Assembly (NCBI GenBank): GCA_000336895.1
Contig: AOLX01000005.1
Coordinates: 332,141-396,140 of the forward strand
Reading direction: 5' to 3'
From: Haloarcula argentinensis DSM 12282
GTDB taxonomy: Archaea; Halobacteriota; Halobacteria; Halobacteriales; Haloarculaceae
Length of the DNA: 64,000 bases
Below, one piece after another: positions 54,350 to 62,620 of this stretch. Position 1 is the first letter of the stretch; each line of letters begins with the position of its first letter. Below the pieces are notes generated by a model. That model searched no databases. It was not told the DNA's origin and saw only the letters and a list, made by a program, of their open reading frames with translations. The position numbers were made by a program, and so were the translations under genes.

Positions 54350-55930
54350 CTACCGCAACCGAAGCACCGCCTCCAGCACGCCGCCGCCCAGGCACAGCGC
54401 TTTGTCGGAGATCTTCGCTGGGTCGACAGACTCACCACGGGGATCGACATCGCCGAGCTTAGTGCCCTCGCTGACGCCGAGGCCACCGTGGACTAGGCCA
54501 CGAACCAGCCCGTCTATCTCGGTTTCGACCGGCCTGTCACCGACAGTGCCGACCACGTCGCCGGCTGTGACACTATCGCCGATGGCGACCGCCGGGGTCC
54601 ACTCGCCATCGGTCGGGGCGCGAAGCACCCGCTCGTGGGTGTAGCCGCGCCGCTCGCCGGGCTCGCCGTCGTACTCGCTCGCTGTCCCCTCGTAGAACAC
54701 CCGGCCGAGCTCGTGCCCGCGGTCGGTTTCGACGACCGCGTCCACGTCTTCGCCGGCCTCGAAACCGGGCCCCATCCCGACCACCACGTCGGCATCTCCC
54801 CGACGCGTGCCGGTGTCGAACGTCCCTTTCGCCATGATGGCGTCGACGAGGACTGCGGCGTCGAGTTCGTCGGCGACGGTCGCCTCGGGGTCGACGAGTA
54901 CCGGCACGACATCGTCGGCGAGCAGTCCGAGCGCCTCGTCGATGTCCGCTGCTGACCGGCCAGTGACTCCCTCAACCGTCACCTCGTTTCTGTACAGTGC
55001 AGAGCCGAAGGCGACTGCCCGCCGGACTACCGTTGGCTGTTCAACTTCAGTGACAACGACCGGAAAGCCGGCCTGCTGAAGACGGTAGACGACGCCGCTA
55101 CCGAGGTCGCCGCCGCCGCGGACGACAACGAGATCGACAAGATTTAGCCGTGTCGCCCGCTCACCGGTGGCGTCGTGACGGTCCATGGTGACCTCGGACA
55201 GAATCGAGAGCGCGACGGCGGCCGGACCGCTCCCGCCGAGGTCGAGACCAACAGGCGTCCGGACCCGGCTGAGGTCCCGGCGGGCGTAGCCCGATTCGGC
55301 GAGTGAGTCGAGGACGTGGGTGGCCTTCGTCTCGCTGGCGACGAGTCCAATGTAGCCAGCCTCACCGTCCAGCGCTGCAGCGACAGCGTCTTGATCAAAC
55401 GTCCCGCTCCGCGTCGCGACGGCCACCGCTGTCTCCGTCCCCATCTGCAAATCACTGAGCACGTCGCCGTAGTCGCCGTGAATTACGTCCGTTTCGTCGG
55501 GGAACTGCGCCGGGTCGGCGTACGCCTCGCGGTCGTCGACCACGGTGACGGCATAGCCCAGTCGCTCCGCCAGTGGGGCCAGCTCGACGCTGATGTGGCC
55601 GCCGCCGGCGATGTAGAGCTGTGCCTGCCCGCGAACACGGTCGATGAACACGTCCATCTCGCCGCCACAGACCATGCCCGTGTTGCCGCCGCGTTCGAGT
55701 TCGTACGTCCGGACGCCGGGGTCGTCGGCCCCGGCGAGTACCGACCGGGCGTCCTGTGCAGCGAGGTGCTCGACCGTGCCGCCGCCGATGGTCCCGTACT
55801 CGTCGTCGTCGGTGACGATCATCTTGTCCCCCACGTCCCGCGGTGCGCTGCCGTCCTTACGGACGATTGTCAGGAGCGCTGCCGGCTCTCCCCGGCCAGC
55901 CAGCTCGTCGAGTCGTTCGAACAGGCTCAT
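54350..55930 (-). CDS. XdhC-YqeB fusion, molybdenum hydroxylase maturation factor
   Basis: 526 residues. The N-terminal half (about 1-250) is an XdhC/CoxI protein: FERLDELAGRGEPAALLTIVRKDGSAPRDVGDKMIV, GTIGGGTVEHLAA, MVCGGEMDVFI with Cys88, and the Rossmann loop LYIAGGGHISVEL. The C-terminal half (about 265-526) is YqeB (EF2563-like): LVVVRGGGDLGSGVVYRLQQAGFPVVVTE, AIMAKGTFDTGTRRGD, VVGMGPGFEAGEDVDAVVETDRGH, VGTVGDRPVETEIDGLVRGLVHGG. In known cases these are separate proteins, XdhC for sulfuration and insertion of cofactor and YqeB for the selenium step. The fusion suggests one handling platform. Its ATG overlaps the stop of the next gene upstream (ATGA). Confidence 0.9.
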   Translation of the reverse strand: MSLFERLDELAGRGEPAALLTIVRKDGSAPRDVGDKMIVTDDDEYGTIGGGTVEHLAAQDARSVLAGADDPGVRTYELERGGNTGMVCGGEMDVFIDRVRGQAQLYIAGGGHISVELAPLAERLGYAVTVVDDREAYADPAQFPDETDVIHGDYGDVLSDLQMGTETAVAVATRSGTFDQDAVAAALDGEAGYIGLVASETKATHVLDSLAESGYARRDLSRVRTPVGLDLGGSGPAAVALSILSEVTMDRHDATGERATRLNLVDLVVVRGGGDLGSGVVYRLQQAGFPVVVTEVEQPTVVRRAVAFGSALYRNEVTVEGVTGRSAADIDEALGLLADDVVPVLVDPEATVADELDAAVLVDAIMAKGTFDTGTRRGDADVVVGMGPGFEAGEDVDAVVETDRGHELGRVFYEGTASEYDGEPGERRGYTHERVLRAPTDGEWTPAVAIGDSVTAGDVVGTVGDRPVETEIDGLVRGLVHGGLGVSEGTKLGDVDPRGESVDPAKISDKALCLGGGVLEAVLRLR

Positions 55931-56172
55931 ACGAAGCTCTTGACCTCCTGTTCAACGAGGCTCTCGACTACGGCGTCGTAGGATATCCGGTCGACATCCG
56001 GCGGTAGCGAGACGCCACGTACGTCGACGTCTCTGGCGACTGCCGAGACGGGTGCGTCGATATCCGGTTTGAGGTAGACGCCGTCCTGAATCAGGACGAC
56101 GTGTGCCTCGGGATCGCCGGCGGCAGTACGCAGTCCGATTTCTGCCATCGGTTTGTCGATGAGATATAGCAT
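55927..56172 (-). CDS. TusB/DsrH-like sulfur relay protein
   Basis: 81 residues, MLYLIDKPMAEIGLRTAAGD, then VVLIQDGVYLKP, the size and fold of TusB/DsrH. Overlaps XdhC-YqeB by ATGA and follows the DsrF-like gene by two bases. No Cys is present, so it likely serves as a structural partner in a DsrEFH-like heteromer. Role in selenium or sulfur transfer to the cofactor is inferred from operon placement. Confidence 0.72.
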   Translation of the reverse strand: MLYLIDKPMAEIGLRTAAGDPEAHVVLIQDGVYLKPDIDAPVSAVARDVDVRGVSLPPDVDRISYDAVVESLVEQEVKSFV

Positions 56173-56174
56173 TG

Positions 56175-56528
56175 TCAGAAGTCCAGTATTCGGTCGGCGT
56201 CGCGGATGCAGGCAGTGACACGGTCGTCGGACCAGACCGCCACATCGTCGGCGATTTCGCCTTCATCTACGCCGCGATCGGCCATCGATTCCCTGTCTGC
56301 GACCATCTGTCCGTCCTGTTCCTCGAGATCGTCGACGTGCCCGCTCATGTTGAGTGCCTCACGGTCGACAGCATCCCGAGCGCCGTACACACCGTCCTGC
56401 GTGAATAGCACGGTCACGTCGTGCATGTCGAAGCCGGCCGCGACGCCACGGGCGGCACGAAGCCCCTCCGGAATGTGGACTCGGCCGTAGGGCGCACGGG
56501 TGAGCAACACGACAACATCTCGTTTCAT
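56175..56528 (-). CDS. DsrE/DsrF-like sulfur relay protein
   Basis: 117 residues. VVVLLTRAPYGRVHIPEGLRAARGVAAGFDMHDVTVLFTQDGVYGARDAV is the DsrF/TusC pattern, a Rossmann-like fold. The remainder is acidic with one Cys near the end (VTACIRDADRILDF). Its stop and start overlap or abut its neighbours (ATGA with the DsrE-like gene), so the three should be stoichiometric subunits. Substrate could be persulfide or selenopersulfide. Confidence 0.75.
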   Translation of the reverse strand: MKRDVVVLLTRAPYGRVHIPEGLRAARGVAAGFDMHDVTVLFTQDGVYGARDAVDREALNMSGHVDDLEEQDGQMVADRESMADRGVDEGEIADDVAVWSDDRVTACIRDADRILDF

Positions 56529-56896
56529 AGCGAAACCACCCGGTCGGCCTCGCCGATGATGTCCGCGAGGTCCGGAAGCAGCCCGACTTCGACGCCATCA
56601 GGGTAGTCGGCCGGTGCATCGATCCCGCGTGCGTCGACACAGAGCCCACAGCAGATGACTTCCGCGCCGTCCGCGATGAGCTCTTGGAACTTCGCGGTCG
56701 GCATCTCGTCGTACAGCCCGCTATCCGAACAGCCGGGCAGGGTCTGGTCCGCGACGGGGACGAGCGCGCCGTCGAGGTAGTGGAAGTAGCTCACCTCGTG
56801 GCCCTGATCCAGCGCCGCCCGCCCCAGCTCGTAGGCGGTGCGCCACCGCTCACTGTCGAAGGGACCCCCTGTCAGCAGAAAGCCGATGTACGCCAT
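56525..56896 (-). CDS. TusD/DsrE-like sulfur transfer protein
   Basis: 123 residues from ATG 56896 (MAYIGFLLTGGPFDSERW). The DsrE fold continues TAYELGRAALDQGHEVSYFHYLDGALVPV, and the active-site region GAEVICCGLCVDARG has three Cys (82, 83, 86), where TusD carries the catalytic persulfide Cys. Extra Cys56 also sits in LPGCSDSG. This is the sulfur- or selenium-accepting subunit of the trio. First gene of the XdhC-YqeB operon, downstream of the molybdenum hydroxylase block on the same strand with about 100 bases in between. Confidence 0.78.
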   Translation of the reverse strand: MAYIGFLLTGGPFDSERWRTAYELGRAALDQGHEVSYFHYLDGALVPVADQTLPGCSDSGLYDEMPTAKFQELIADGAEVICCGLCVDARGIDAPADYPDGVEVGLLPDLADIIGEADRVVSL

Positions 56897-56999
56897 ACTG
56901 TCGAAATTTCCCCGAACAGCTCTTAATAGTTTGCTCGCCACAATCAAAAACACTCCGTGTGTGATATTAACTGGGACAAAACTGCCCGAAACTAACCAA

Positions 57000-59477
57000 T
57001 CAATCGTCAGCAGACTGCTCGTCCAGTGCCGTCTTCACATCCTCTGCAGTGAACGGCAACTCGGTCAGCCGAACACCGACGGCGTCGCGAATCGCGTTCG
57101 AGAGCGCCGGTGGGACCCCGTTCGTCGGGAGTTCCGCGATGGACTTCGCGCCGAATGGACCCGTTGGCTCGTGCGTCTCGACGAGAACCGTCTCCATTTC
57201 GGGGTGGTCCGTCGTCCGCGGCATCCCGTACTGGCGAAAGCCCAGTACCTCCGGGTTCCCCTCCTCGTCGAAGGTCAGGTCGCCGCTCGTGGCGTATTCG
57301 AGGCTCATGTGCTCGCCGCCCTCTATCTGGCCCTCGACCAACGCAGGATTGATCGCGACCCCGCAGTCCGCCGCAAACACCAGCTTGTTGAGTTCGTACT
57401 CGCCGGTCTCCGTATCGACAGTCACGTCGACGAACTGCGCACCGTAGGGTGGTGGGCTCTCGTCGGTCGAGTGGTTGCCGTCCCCGAGGATGTGTTCGCG
57501 CTCGTCGTCGCCGTACGTGGCCTCGTAGCCGATTTCTTCCAATGATACGCTGTTCCCGGTCTGCTCACTGTACACGCAGCCGTCGCCGGTGTCGAGCGCT
57601 TTCGGCGGCTCGTCGAGCAGTCTCGACCCCCACTCCAGCAACCGCTCTTTCGCGTCCTCGGCGGCGTTCTTTACCGCGCGGCCGCTGATGTACGTCGTCG
57701 AGGAGGCGTACGCGCCGTAGTCGAACGGCGTCAGGTCGGTGTCGGCGGCGATGACGACGACATCTTCGGGAGTACAGCCCAGCACCTCGGCGGCGATCTG
57801 GGAGAACATCGTGTCCGCGCCCGTGCCGGTGTCGACGCCGCCGACCTGCAGGTGGAAGCTCCCGTCCTCGTTCATCTGCACCTGTGCCGCGCCGAGTTCC
57901 TTCCCCGCGACCCCGCTCCCCTGGGCGATGAGCGCCATTCCGACCCCGCGCTTGTGATGGTCTTCGTCGGGTTGTTCGATGCCGTCGTAGTCGATGGCTT
58001 CCTTCCCGCGTTCGACACATTCGCGGATGCCACACGAGCGAATCGTCCGGGTGAACCGGTCACCGTCTTTCAGAATCGCGACGCTCCGGTCGAGGTCGCC
58101 CTCGCGGACCGCGTTCTGCAGGCGGAACTCGATTGGGTCGAGGCCGAGGCGACGGGCTACCTCGTCCATGTGCGATTCAACGGCGAAATGCCCCTGTGGC
58201 GCGCCGTAGCCCCGCATGGCCGCCCCCATCGGGAGATTCGTATGGACCACATCTCCGGAAAAGCGGACGTTCGGAACCCGGGGATAGAGTGGGAGCGGCT
58301 TCGTTCCGACGTTATTCGCGACGGTCATGCCGTGGGTGCCGTAGGCCCCCGAGTTCGACAGCGTGTAGAGGTCCATCGCCTCGATATCGCCGTCGTCCGT
58401 CACTGCGGTCCGCATCTGCATCTGCATCGGGTGTCGAAAGCGAAGCGCGGTGAACTCCTCCTGACGGCTCATCTCCAGTTTGACCGGCCGGTCGGCCGCT
58501 AGGTGCAGCGCGAACGTTATCGGCTCGATTGCCATCTCCTGTTTCGACCCGAACCCGGCACCGATGCGGGGCTTCTTCACCCGCACATCGCGAATAGGCA
58601 CGTCGAACAGGTGCGCTATCTGGCGACGGGTGTGAAAGGGAACCTGTGTCGCCGTGATGAACGTGTGCCGGTCGTCCTCGTCCGTGTAGGCGATGGTCGT
58701 GTGCGGTTCGGGAACGCAGTGAGACTGATACGGTGTCTCCCACTCCGTCTGGATGACGTGCCGTCTCTCGTCGTCGCTCGCCTGCTCAAACGCCCCTGCT
58801 ACGTCACCGAGTTCCCCCTCGAAGTGCGATTCGAGGTTTCGGCTGTAGTCCGCGCCCGACTGCTTGTTTTCTACGTCATCAGCCTCGAACAGTTGTGGCG
58901 CGTCCTCGTCGAGCGCTTCTTCGGGGTCGAACACGGCATCCAGCTCCCGGTACTCGATTTCGATTTTCCGTGCGGCTCGGTCGGCTGTCTCCGCGTCATC
59001 GGCTGCGACAGCGGCGACCGGGTCTCCGACGAAGCGGACGTGCTCGCGCAGCACTGTCAGATCCCACGGGCTTGGCTCGGGGTAGGACTGGCCCGAACTG
59101 GAGTACAGTTTGTCTGGAACCACGTCGTCGAACGGTGTGATGACAGCGTCGACACCATCCATCGCTTCGGCGGCGCTCGTGTCGACCGATTCGACGTAGC
59201 CGTGGGCGATGTTGCTGCGAACGACCCTCCCGTGGGCGAGGTCCGGGAACCGGTCGCGGTAGTCCGCCGTATAGCGGGCCTCCCCGGTGACGATTTTCCG
59301 TGCGTCGTCTTTCTCTTCGTCCACGGTAATGGCGTCACGCTCGGACTCGGGCTTCCGGTCGGGTTCGCGTGCCGCGCCTGTCTCTGACTCCCTGTTGGCT
59401 TCGGCTGGGTCCGATTCTTTCCTCTCTGTCCCCTCGGGTTGCTTGCTCGTCTCCCGTACCCGGTCGGAATCGCTCAC
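57000..59477 (-). CDS. Molybdenum hydroxylase large subunit (xanthine dehydrogenase family), copy 1
   Basis: 825 residues from GTG 59477, which overlaps the stop of the 2Fe-2S subunit gene (GTGA). An acidic N-terminal leader of about 55 residues precedes KIVTGEARYTADYRDRFPDLAHGRVVRS, the aldehyde-oxidase a/b hammerhead domain. Mo-cofactor motifs: RIGAGFGSKQEM, MRGYGAPQGHFAVESHMDE, VGGVDTGTGADTMFSQIAAEVLG, YASSTTYISGRAV and GPFGAKSIAELPTNGVPPALSNAI, with Glu in the catalytic position. It oxidises purine-like heterocycles or aldehydes with water as oxygen donor. No FAD subunit is adjacent, so electrons must go through the 2Fe-2S subunit to an unknown acceptor. Confidence 0.9.
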   Translation of the reverse strand: MSDSDRVRETSKQPEGTERKESDPAEANRESETGAAREPDRKPESERDAITVDEEKDDARKIVTGEARYTADYRDRFPDLAHGRVVRSNIAHGYVESVDTSAAEAMDGVDAVITPFDDVVPDKLYSSSGQSYPEPSPWDLTVLREHVRFVGDPVAAVAADDAETADRAARKIEIEYRELDAVFDPEEALDEDAPQLFEADDVENKQSGADYSRNLESHFEGELGDVAGAFEQASDDERRHVIQTEWETPYQSHCVPEPHTTIAYTDEDDRHTFITATQVPFHTRRQIAHLFDVPIRDVRVKKPRIGAGFGSKQEMAIEPITFALHLAADRPVKLEMSRQEEFTALRFRHPMQMQMRTAVTDDGDIEAMDLYTLSNSGAYGTHGMTVANNVGTKPLPLYPRVPNVRFSGDVVHTNLPMGAAMRGYGAPQGHFAVESHMDEVARRLGLDPIEFRLQNAVREGDLDRSVAILKDGDRFTRTIRSCGIRECVERGKEAIDYDGIEQPDEDHHKRGVGMALIAQGSGVAGKELGAAQVQMNEDGSFHLQVGGVDTGTGADTMFSQIAAEVLGCTPEDVVVIAADTDLTPFDYGAYASSTTYISGRAVKNAAEDAKERLLEWGSRLLDEPPKALDTGDGCVYSEQTGNSVSLEEIGYEATYGDDEREHILGDGNHSTDESPPPYGAQFVDVTVDTETGEYELNKLVFAADCGVAINPALVEGQIEGGEHMSLEYATSGDLTFDEEGNPEVLGFRQYGMPRTTDHPEMETVLVETHEPTGPFGAKSIAELPTNGVPPALSNAIRDAVGVRLTELPFTAEDVKTALDEQSADD

Positions 59478-60052
59478 TGATCGCCCTCCATGCAACCGCA
59501 GTCGGTGCGTGAACACTCGGTCACAGCGGCGGCCCCGCCGTCGTTATCGACTGCCGTCCCACCGTCGGCGGCGACGGCTGTGTCACTGTCCATTCGTTCG
59601 GCGGCGTCTAGCACTGCTTCGACGATTTTCTTGTAGCCGGTACACCGACAGAGGTTGTCCGACAGGGCTTCCCGGACCTCCTGTTCGGTCGGGTTCGGAT
59701 TCGTCTCCAGCAGCGCCGTCGAGCGCATAATCATCCCCGGAATACAGAACCCACACTGCAGCGCGGTGTTGTCGACGAAGGCCTGTTGCACCGGATGCAG
59801 GTCGCTCTGTGTACCCAGACCTTCGATCGTCTCAATGGACGTGTCCTGATCTTTTGTCACCGGCTCGACGCAGGATTTTACCGGTTCGCCGTCGACGTGC
59901 ACCGTACAGAAGCCGCACGCGCCAGTGTCGCATCCCCGCTTCGCCCCGGTGTACCCGTTCCGTCGAAGGACATCGAGAAGCGAATCGGATTTCGACGCGT
60001 CGACAGTCTGTTCCACATCGTTAATTTCCAGTTCGATTTCCATATGGCTCAT
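59474..60052 (-). CDS. Molybdenum hydroxylase 2Fe-2S subunit, copy 1
   Basis: 192 residues from ATG 60052 (MSHMEIELEIND; ATG 60043 also possible). The plant-type 2Fe-2S site is GAKRGCDTGACGFCTVHVDGEPVKSC, and the C-terminal helical 2Fe-2S site is LQCGFCIPGM ... DNLCRCTGYKKIVEAV. After the normal end (VLDAAERM) there is an unusual tail: a Gly/Ala/Asp-rich linker followed by TECSRTDCGCMEGDQ with three Cys. That tail is absent from typical CoxS-like subunits and recurs in copy 2. Overlaps the large subunit gene. Confidence 0.9.
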   Translation of the reverse strand: MSHMEIELEINDVEQTVDASKSDSLLDVLRRNGYTGAKRGCDTGACGFCTVHVDGEPVKSCVEPVTKDQDTSIETIEGLGTQSDLHPVQQAFVDNTALQCGFCIPGMIMRSTALLETNPNPTEQEVREALSDNLCRCTGYKKIVEAVLDAAERMDSDTAVAADGGTAVDNDGGAAAVTECSRTDCGCMEGDQ

Positions 60053-60169
60053 CAGCTCGCTGGCTATGTCAGGTACATGACGAACAGAACGGTAAATAGC
60101 TATCGCGGATTTGGGATATGGCACGCCGACACACCGGCACTGTAGCCGTGACTGTCCACGCGCTCCGAT

Positions 60170-62620
60170 TCAGATTTCACGCTCGTCCAGTTTTGACCTG
60201 ATTTTCTCGGCGGTGATGGGCATCTCCCGGATGCGGACGCCGACGGCGTCACGGACGGCGTTTGACAGCGCCGGCGGGACTGTGTTGGTCGGAACTTCGG
60301 CGACCGATTTCGCGCCGAACGGACCGGTCGGTTCGTGGGTCTCGACCAGAATCGACTCGATGGGCGGCGTCTCGGTCGCCGACGGCAGTCCGTACTCGTC
60401 GAAGTCAGCGACCTCCGCCCGTCCCTCGTCGTCGAGCGTGATGCCGTCGCTGACGGCCATCTCGTAGCTCATGTGGTTCGCCCCCTCGATCTGCCCCTCG
60501 GCCATGCCGGGGTTGATCGCGACGCCGCAGTCGACCGCGACGACCAGTTTTTGCACCTCGAACTCGCCGGTGGTCTCGTCGACGGTCACGTCGGCGAACT
60601 GCGCGGCGAACGGCGGGGGACTCTCCTCGGTGCAGTGGGTCCCCTTCCCCAGGATGTGTTCGCGCTCGTCGTCGCCGTACGCTGCCTCGTAGCCGATGTC
60701 TTCGAGCGTGACCGAATCGTCGCTCGCTTCGCTGTACACAGTTCCGTCGCCGGTTTCCAGATCACCGACCGGCTCCCCAAGCAGTTTCGATCCCCAGTTG
60801 AGAATCCTCTCTTTCGCATCCTCTGCGGCCTTCTTGACCGCCATACCGCTGATATACGTCGTGGAAGAGGCGTACGCGCCGTAATCGAAGGGTGTCACGT
60901 CCGTATCGGACGATTTGACGATTATCTCCCCCTCGTCACAGCCCAGCACCTCGGCGGCGATCTGGAGGAACGCTGTGTCAGCGCCCGTCCCGATGTCGAC
61001 GCCACCGACCTGCAGGTGGAAGCTCCCGTCCTCGTTCATCATTATCTGGGCGGCCCCGAGTTCGTCACCGGCGACGCCGGTCCCCTGTGCCGACAGCGCC
61101 ATCCCGATGCCGCGGTGCAAGTGGTCTTCGTCGGGCTGTTCGAGGTCGTCGTAGCCGATAGCGTCCTTCCCGCGCTCTATGCACTCGTCGAGGCCACACG
61201 AGCGGATACGGCGGTTCGCTCCCTCTCCGCCCATCATCCCTGCGATCTCGTCGAGGTCACCGACTTCCATGTGATGTCGCCGCCGGAATTCGATGGGGTC
61301 GAGACCGAGGTCGCGAGCAACCTCGTCGAGATGCCCCTCCAGCGCGAGCGTGCCCTGTGGCGCGCCGTAGCCCCGCATCGCGCCGGTCTGTGGCGTATTC
61401 GTGTGGACGATATCGGCCTCGAAGCGAGCGTTTGGTACCTTCGAGTACAGCGGCATCGGCTTGCTCCCGACGTTGCCCGCGACGGTCATGCCGTGGCTGC
61501 CGTACGCGCCGGTGTTCGACAGCGCGTAGATGTCGATGGCCTTGATGTCGCCGTCTTCGGTGACGGCTGTCTTCGCTTTGACTTTCATCGGATGGCGTGA
61601 GCGCATCGCGTAGAACTCCTCCTCGCGGCTGGCCTCGTATAGGACCGGGCGGTCGGTGGCGAGCGAGAGCGCGAGCGGAATCGGCTCGATGACCATTGCC
61701 TGTTTCCCGCCGAAACCGCCGCCGACGCGCGGTTTCTGCACGCGGATGTCCCGAATAGGAATGTCGAACAGGTGGGCGAGCTGGCGGCGCGTGTGGTTGG
61801 GCACCTGCGTGCTGGTGATGAGAACGTGGCGGTCGTCCTCGTTCGTGTAGGCCAGCGACGTGTGTTTCTCGACGTTGGCGTGGGACTGCCGGATCGTCTC
61901 CCACTCGGTCTCGTGGACGTGAGTATCGCCGTCGAGCGCCGCGTCCACGTCGCCCAGTTCGCCCCCGATATGTGCCATCCGGTTGCGGTCGTAGTCGTGG
62001 CCGACGATCTCGTTCTCGACCTCACCGTCCTCGAACAACTGTGGTGCGTCTTCGTCGAAGGCGTCCTCCGGGTCGGTGACGTAGTCGTACTTCTCGTAGG
62101 ACACCTCGATAGATTCGACAGCGGCGGTCGCGGTCGCCCGGTCCTCGGCTGCGACGGCGGCAATTGGGTCGCCGATATAGCGGACGTGCTCGTTCAGCAC
62201 GTGCATGTCCCACGGGCTCGGTTCGGGATAGGACTGCCCGGCGCTGGTGTATTTTGCGTCCGGCACTGCGTCGGATTCGGGTGTCAGGACCGCGTCGACG
62301 CCGTCCATCGCCTCGGCCGCGCTCGTGTTGATGTCGGTCACGCGGCCGTGTGGGATGTCGCTCCGGACGACCGCCGCGTACGCGAGGTCGGGATATCGCT
62401 CCTCGTAGTCGGCGGTGTACTTCGCCTGCCCAGTCACGAGCTTCCGGTCGTCGTACTTCTCCGTCCGATGGGAGACGCTGTCGCGTTCGTCGGGGGCCTT
62501 GTCGTTGTTCTCTGGCTCGTCCCACTCCAGCGGGTGCTCCTCGGACCGCTCGTCTTCGGCAGTCTCTGACCGCGACGCCGTTCCTCCGTCGGCTTTGGCT
62601 GTCTCCTCGTCGTTACTCAT
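60170..62620 (-). CDS. Molybdenum hydroxylase large subunit (xanthine dehydrogenase family), copy 2
   Basis: 816 residues from ATG 62620, eight bases inside the small subunit frame. It has an acidic low-complexity leader (EDERSEEHPLEWDEPENNDK), then KLVTGQAKYTADYEERYPDLAYAAVVRS. Cofactor motifs: RVGGGFGGKQAMVIE, MRGYGAPQGTLALEGHLDE, VGGVDIGTGADTAFLQIAAEVLG, YASSTTYISGMAV and GPFGAKSVAEVPTNTVPPALSNAV. It is closely related to copy 1 throughout. The pairs probably arose by duplication of the two-gene unit and diverged in substrate. Confidence 0.9.
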   Translation of the reverse strand: MSNDEETAKADGGTASRSETAEDERSEEHPLEWDEPENNDKAPDERDSVSHRTEKYDDRKLVTGQAKYTADYEERYPDLAYAAVVRSDIPHGRVTDINTSAAEAMDGVDAVLTPESDAVPDAKYTSAGQSYPEPSPWDMHVLNEHVRYIGDPIAAVAAEDRATATAAVESIEVSYEKYDYVTDPEDAFDEDAPQLFEDGEVENEIVGHDYDRNRMAHIGGELGDVDAALDGDTHVHETEWETIRQSHANVEKHTSLAYTNEDDRHVLITSTQVPNHTRRQLAHLFDIPIRDIRVQKPRVGGGFGGKQAMVIEPIPLALSLATDRPVLYEASREEEFYAMRSRHPMKVKAKTAVTEDGDIKAIDIYALSNTGAYGSHGMTVAGNVGSKPMPLYSKVPNARFEADIVHTNTPQTGAMRGYGAPQGTLALEGHLDEVARDLGLDPIEFRRRHHMEVGDLDEIAGMMGGEGANRRIRSCGLDECIERGKDAIGYDDLEQPDEDHLHRGIGMALSAQGTGVAGDELGAAQIMMNEDGSFHLQVGGVDIGTGADTAFLQIAAEVLGCDEGEIIVKSSDTDVTPFDYGAYASSTTYISGMAVKKAAEDAKERILNWGSKLLGEPVGDLETGDGTVYSEASDDSVTLEDIGYEAAYGDDEREHILGKGTHCTEESPPPFAAQFADVTVDETTGEFEVQKLVVAVDCGVAINPGMAEGQIEGANHMSYEMAVSDGITLDDEGRAEVADFDEYGLPSATETPPIESILVETHEPTGPFGAKSVAEVPTNTVPPALSNAVRDAVGVRIREMPITAEKIRSKLDEREI

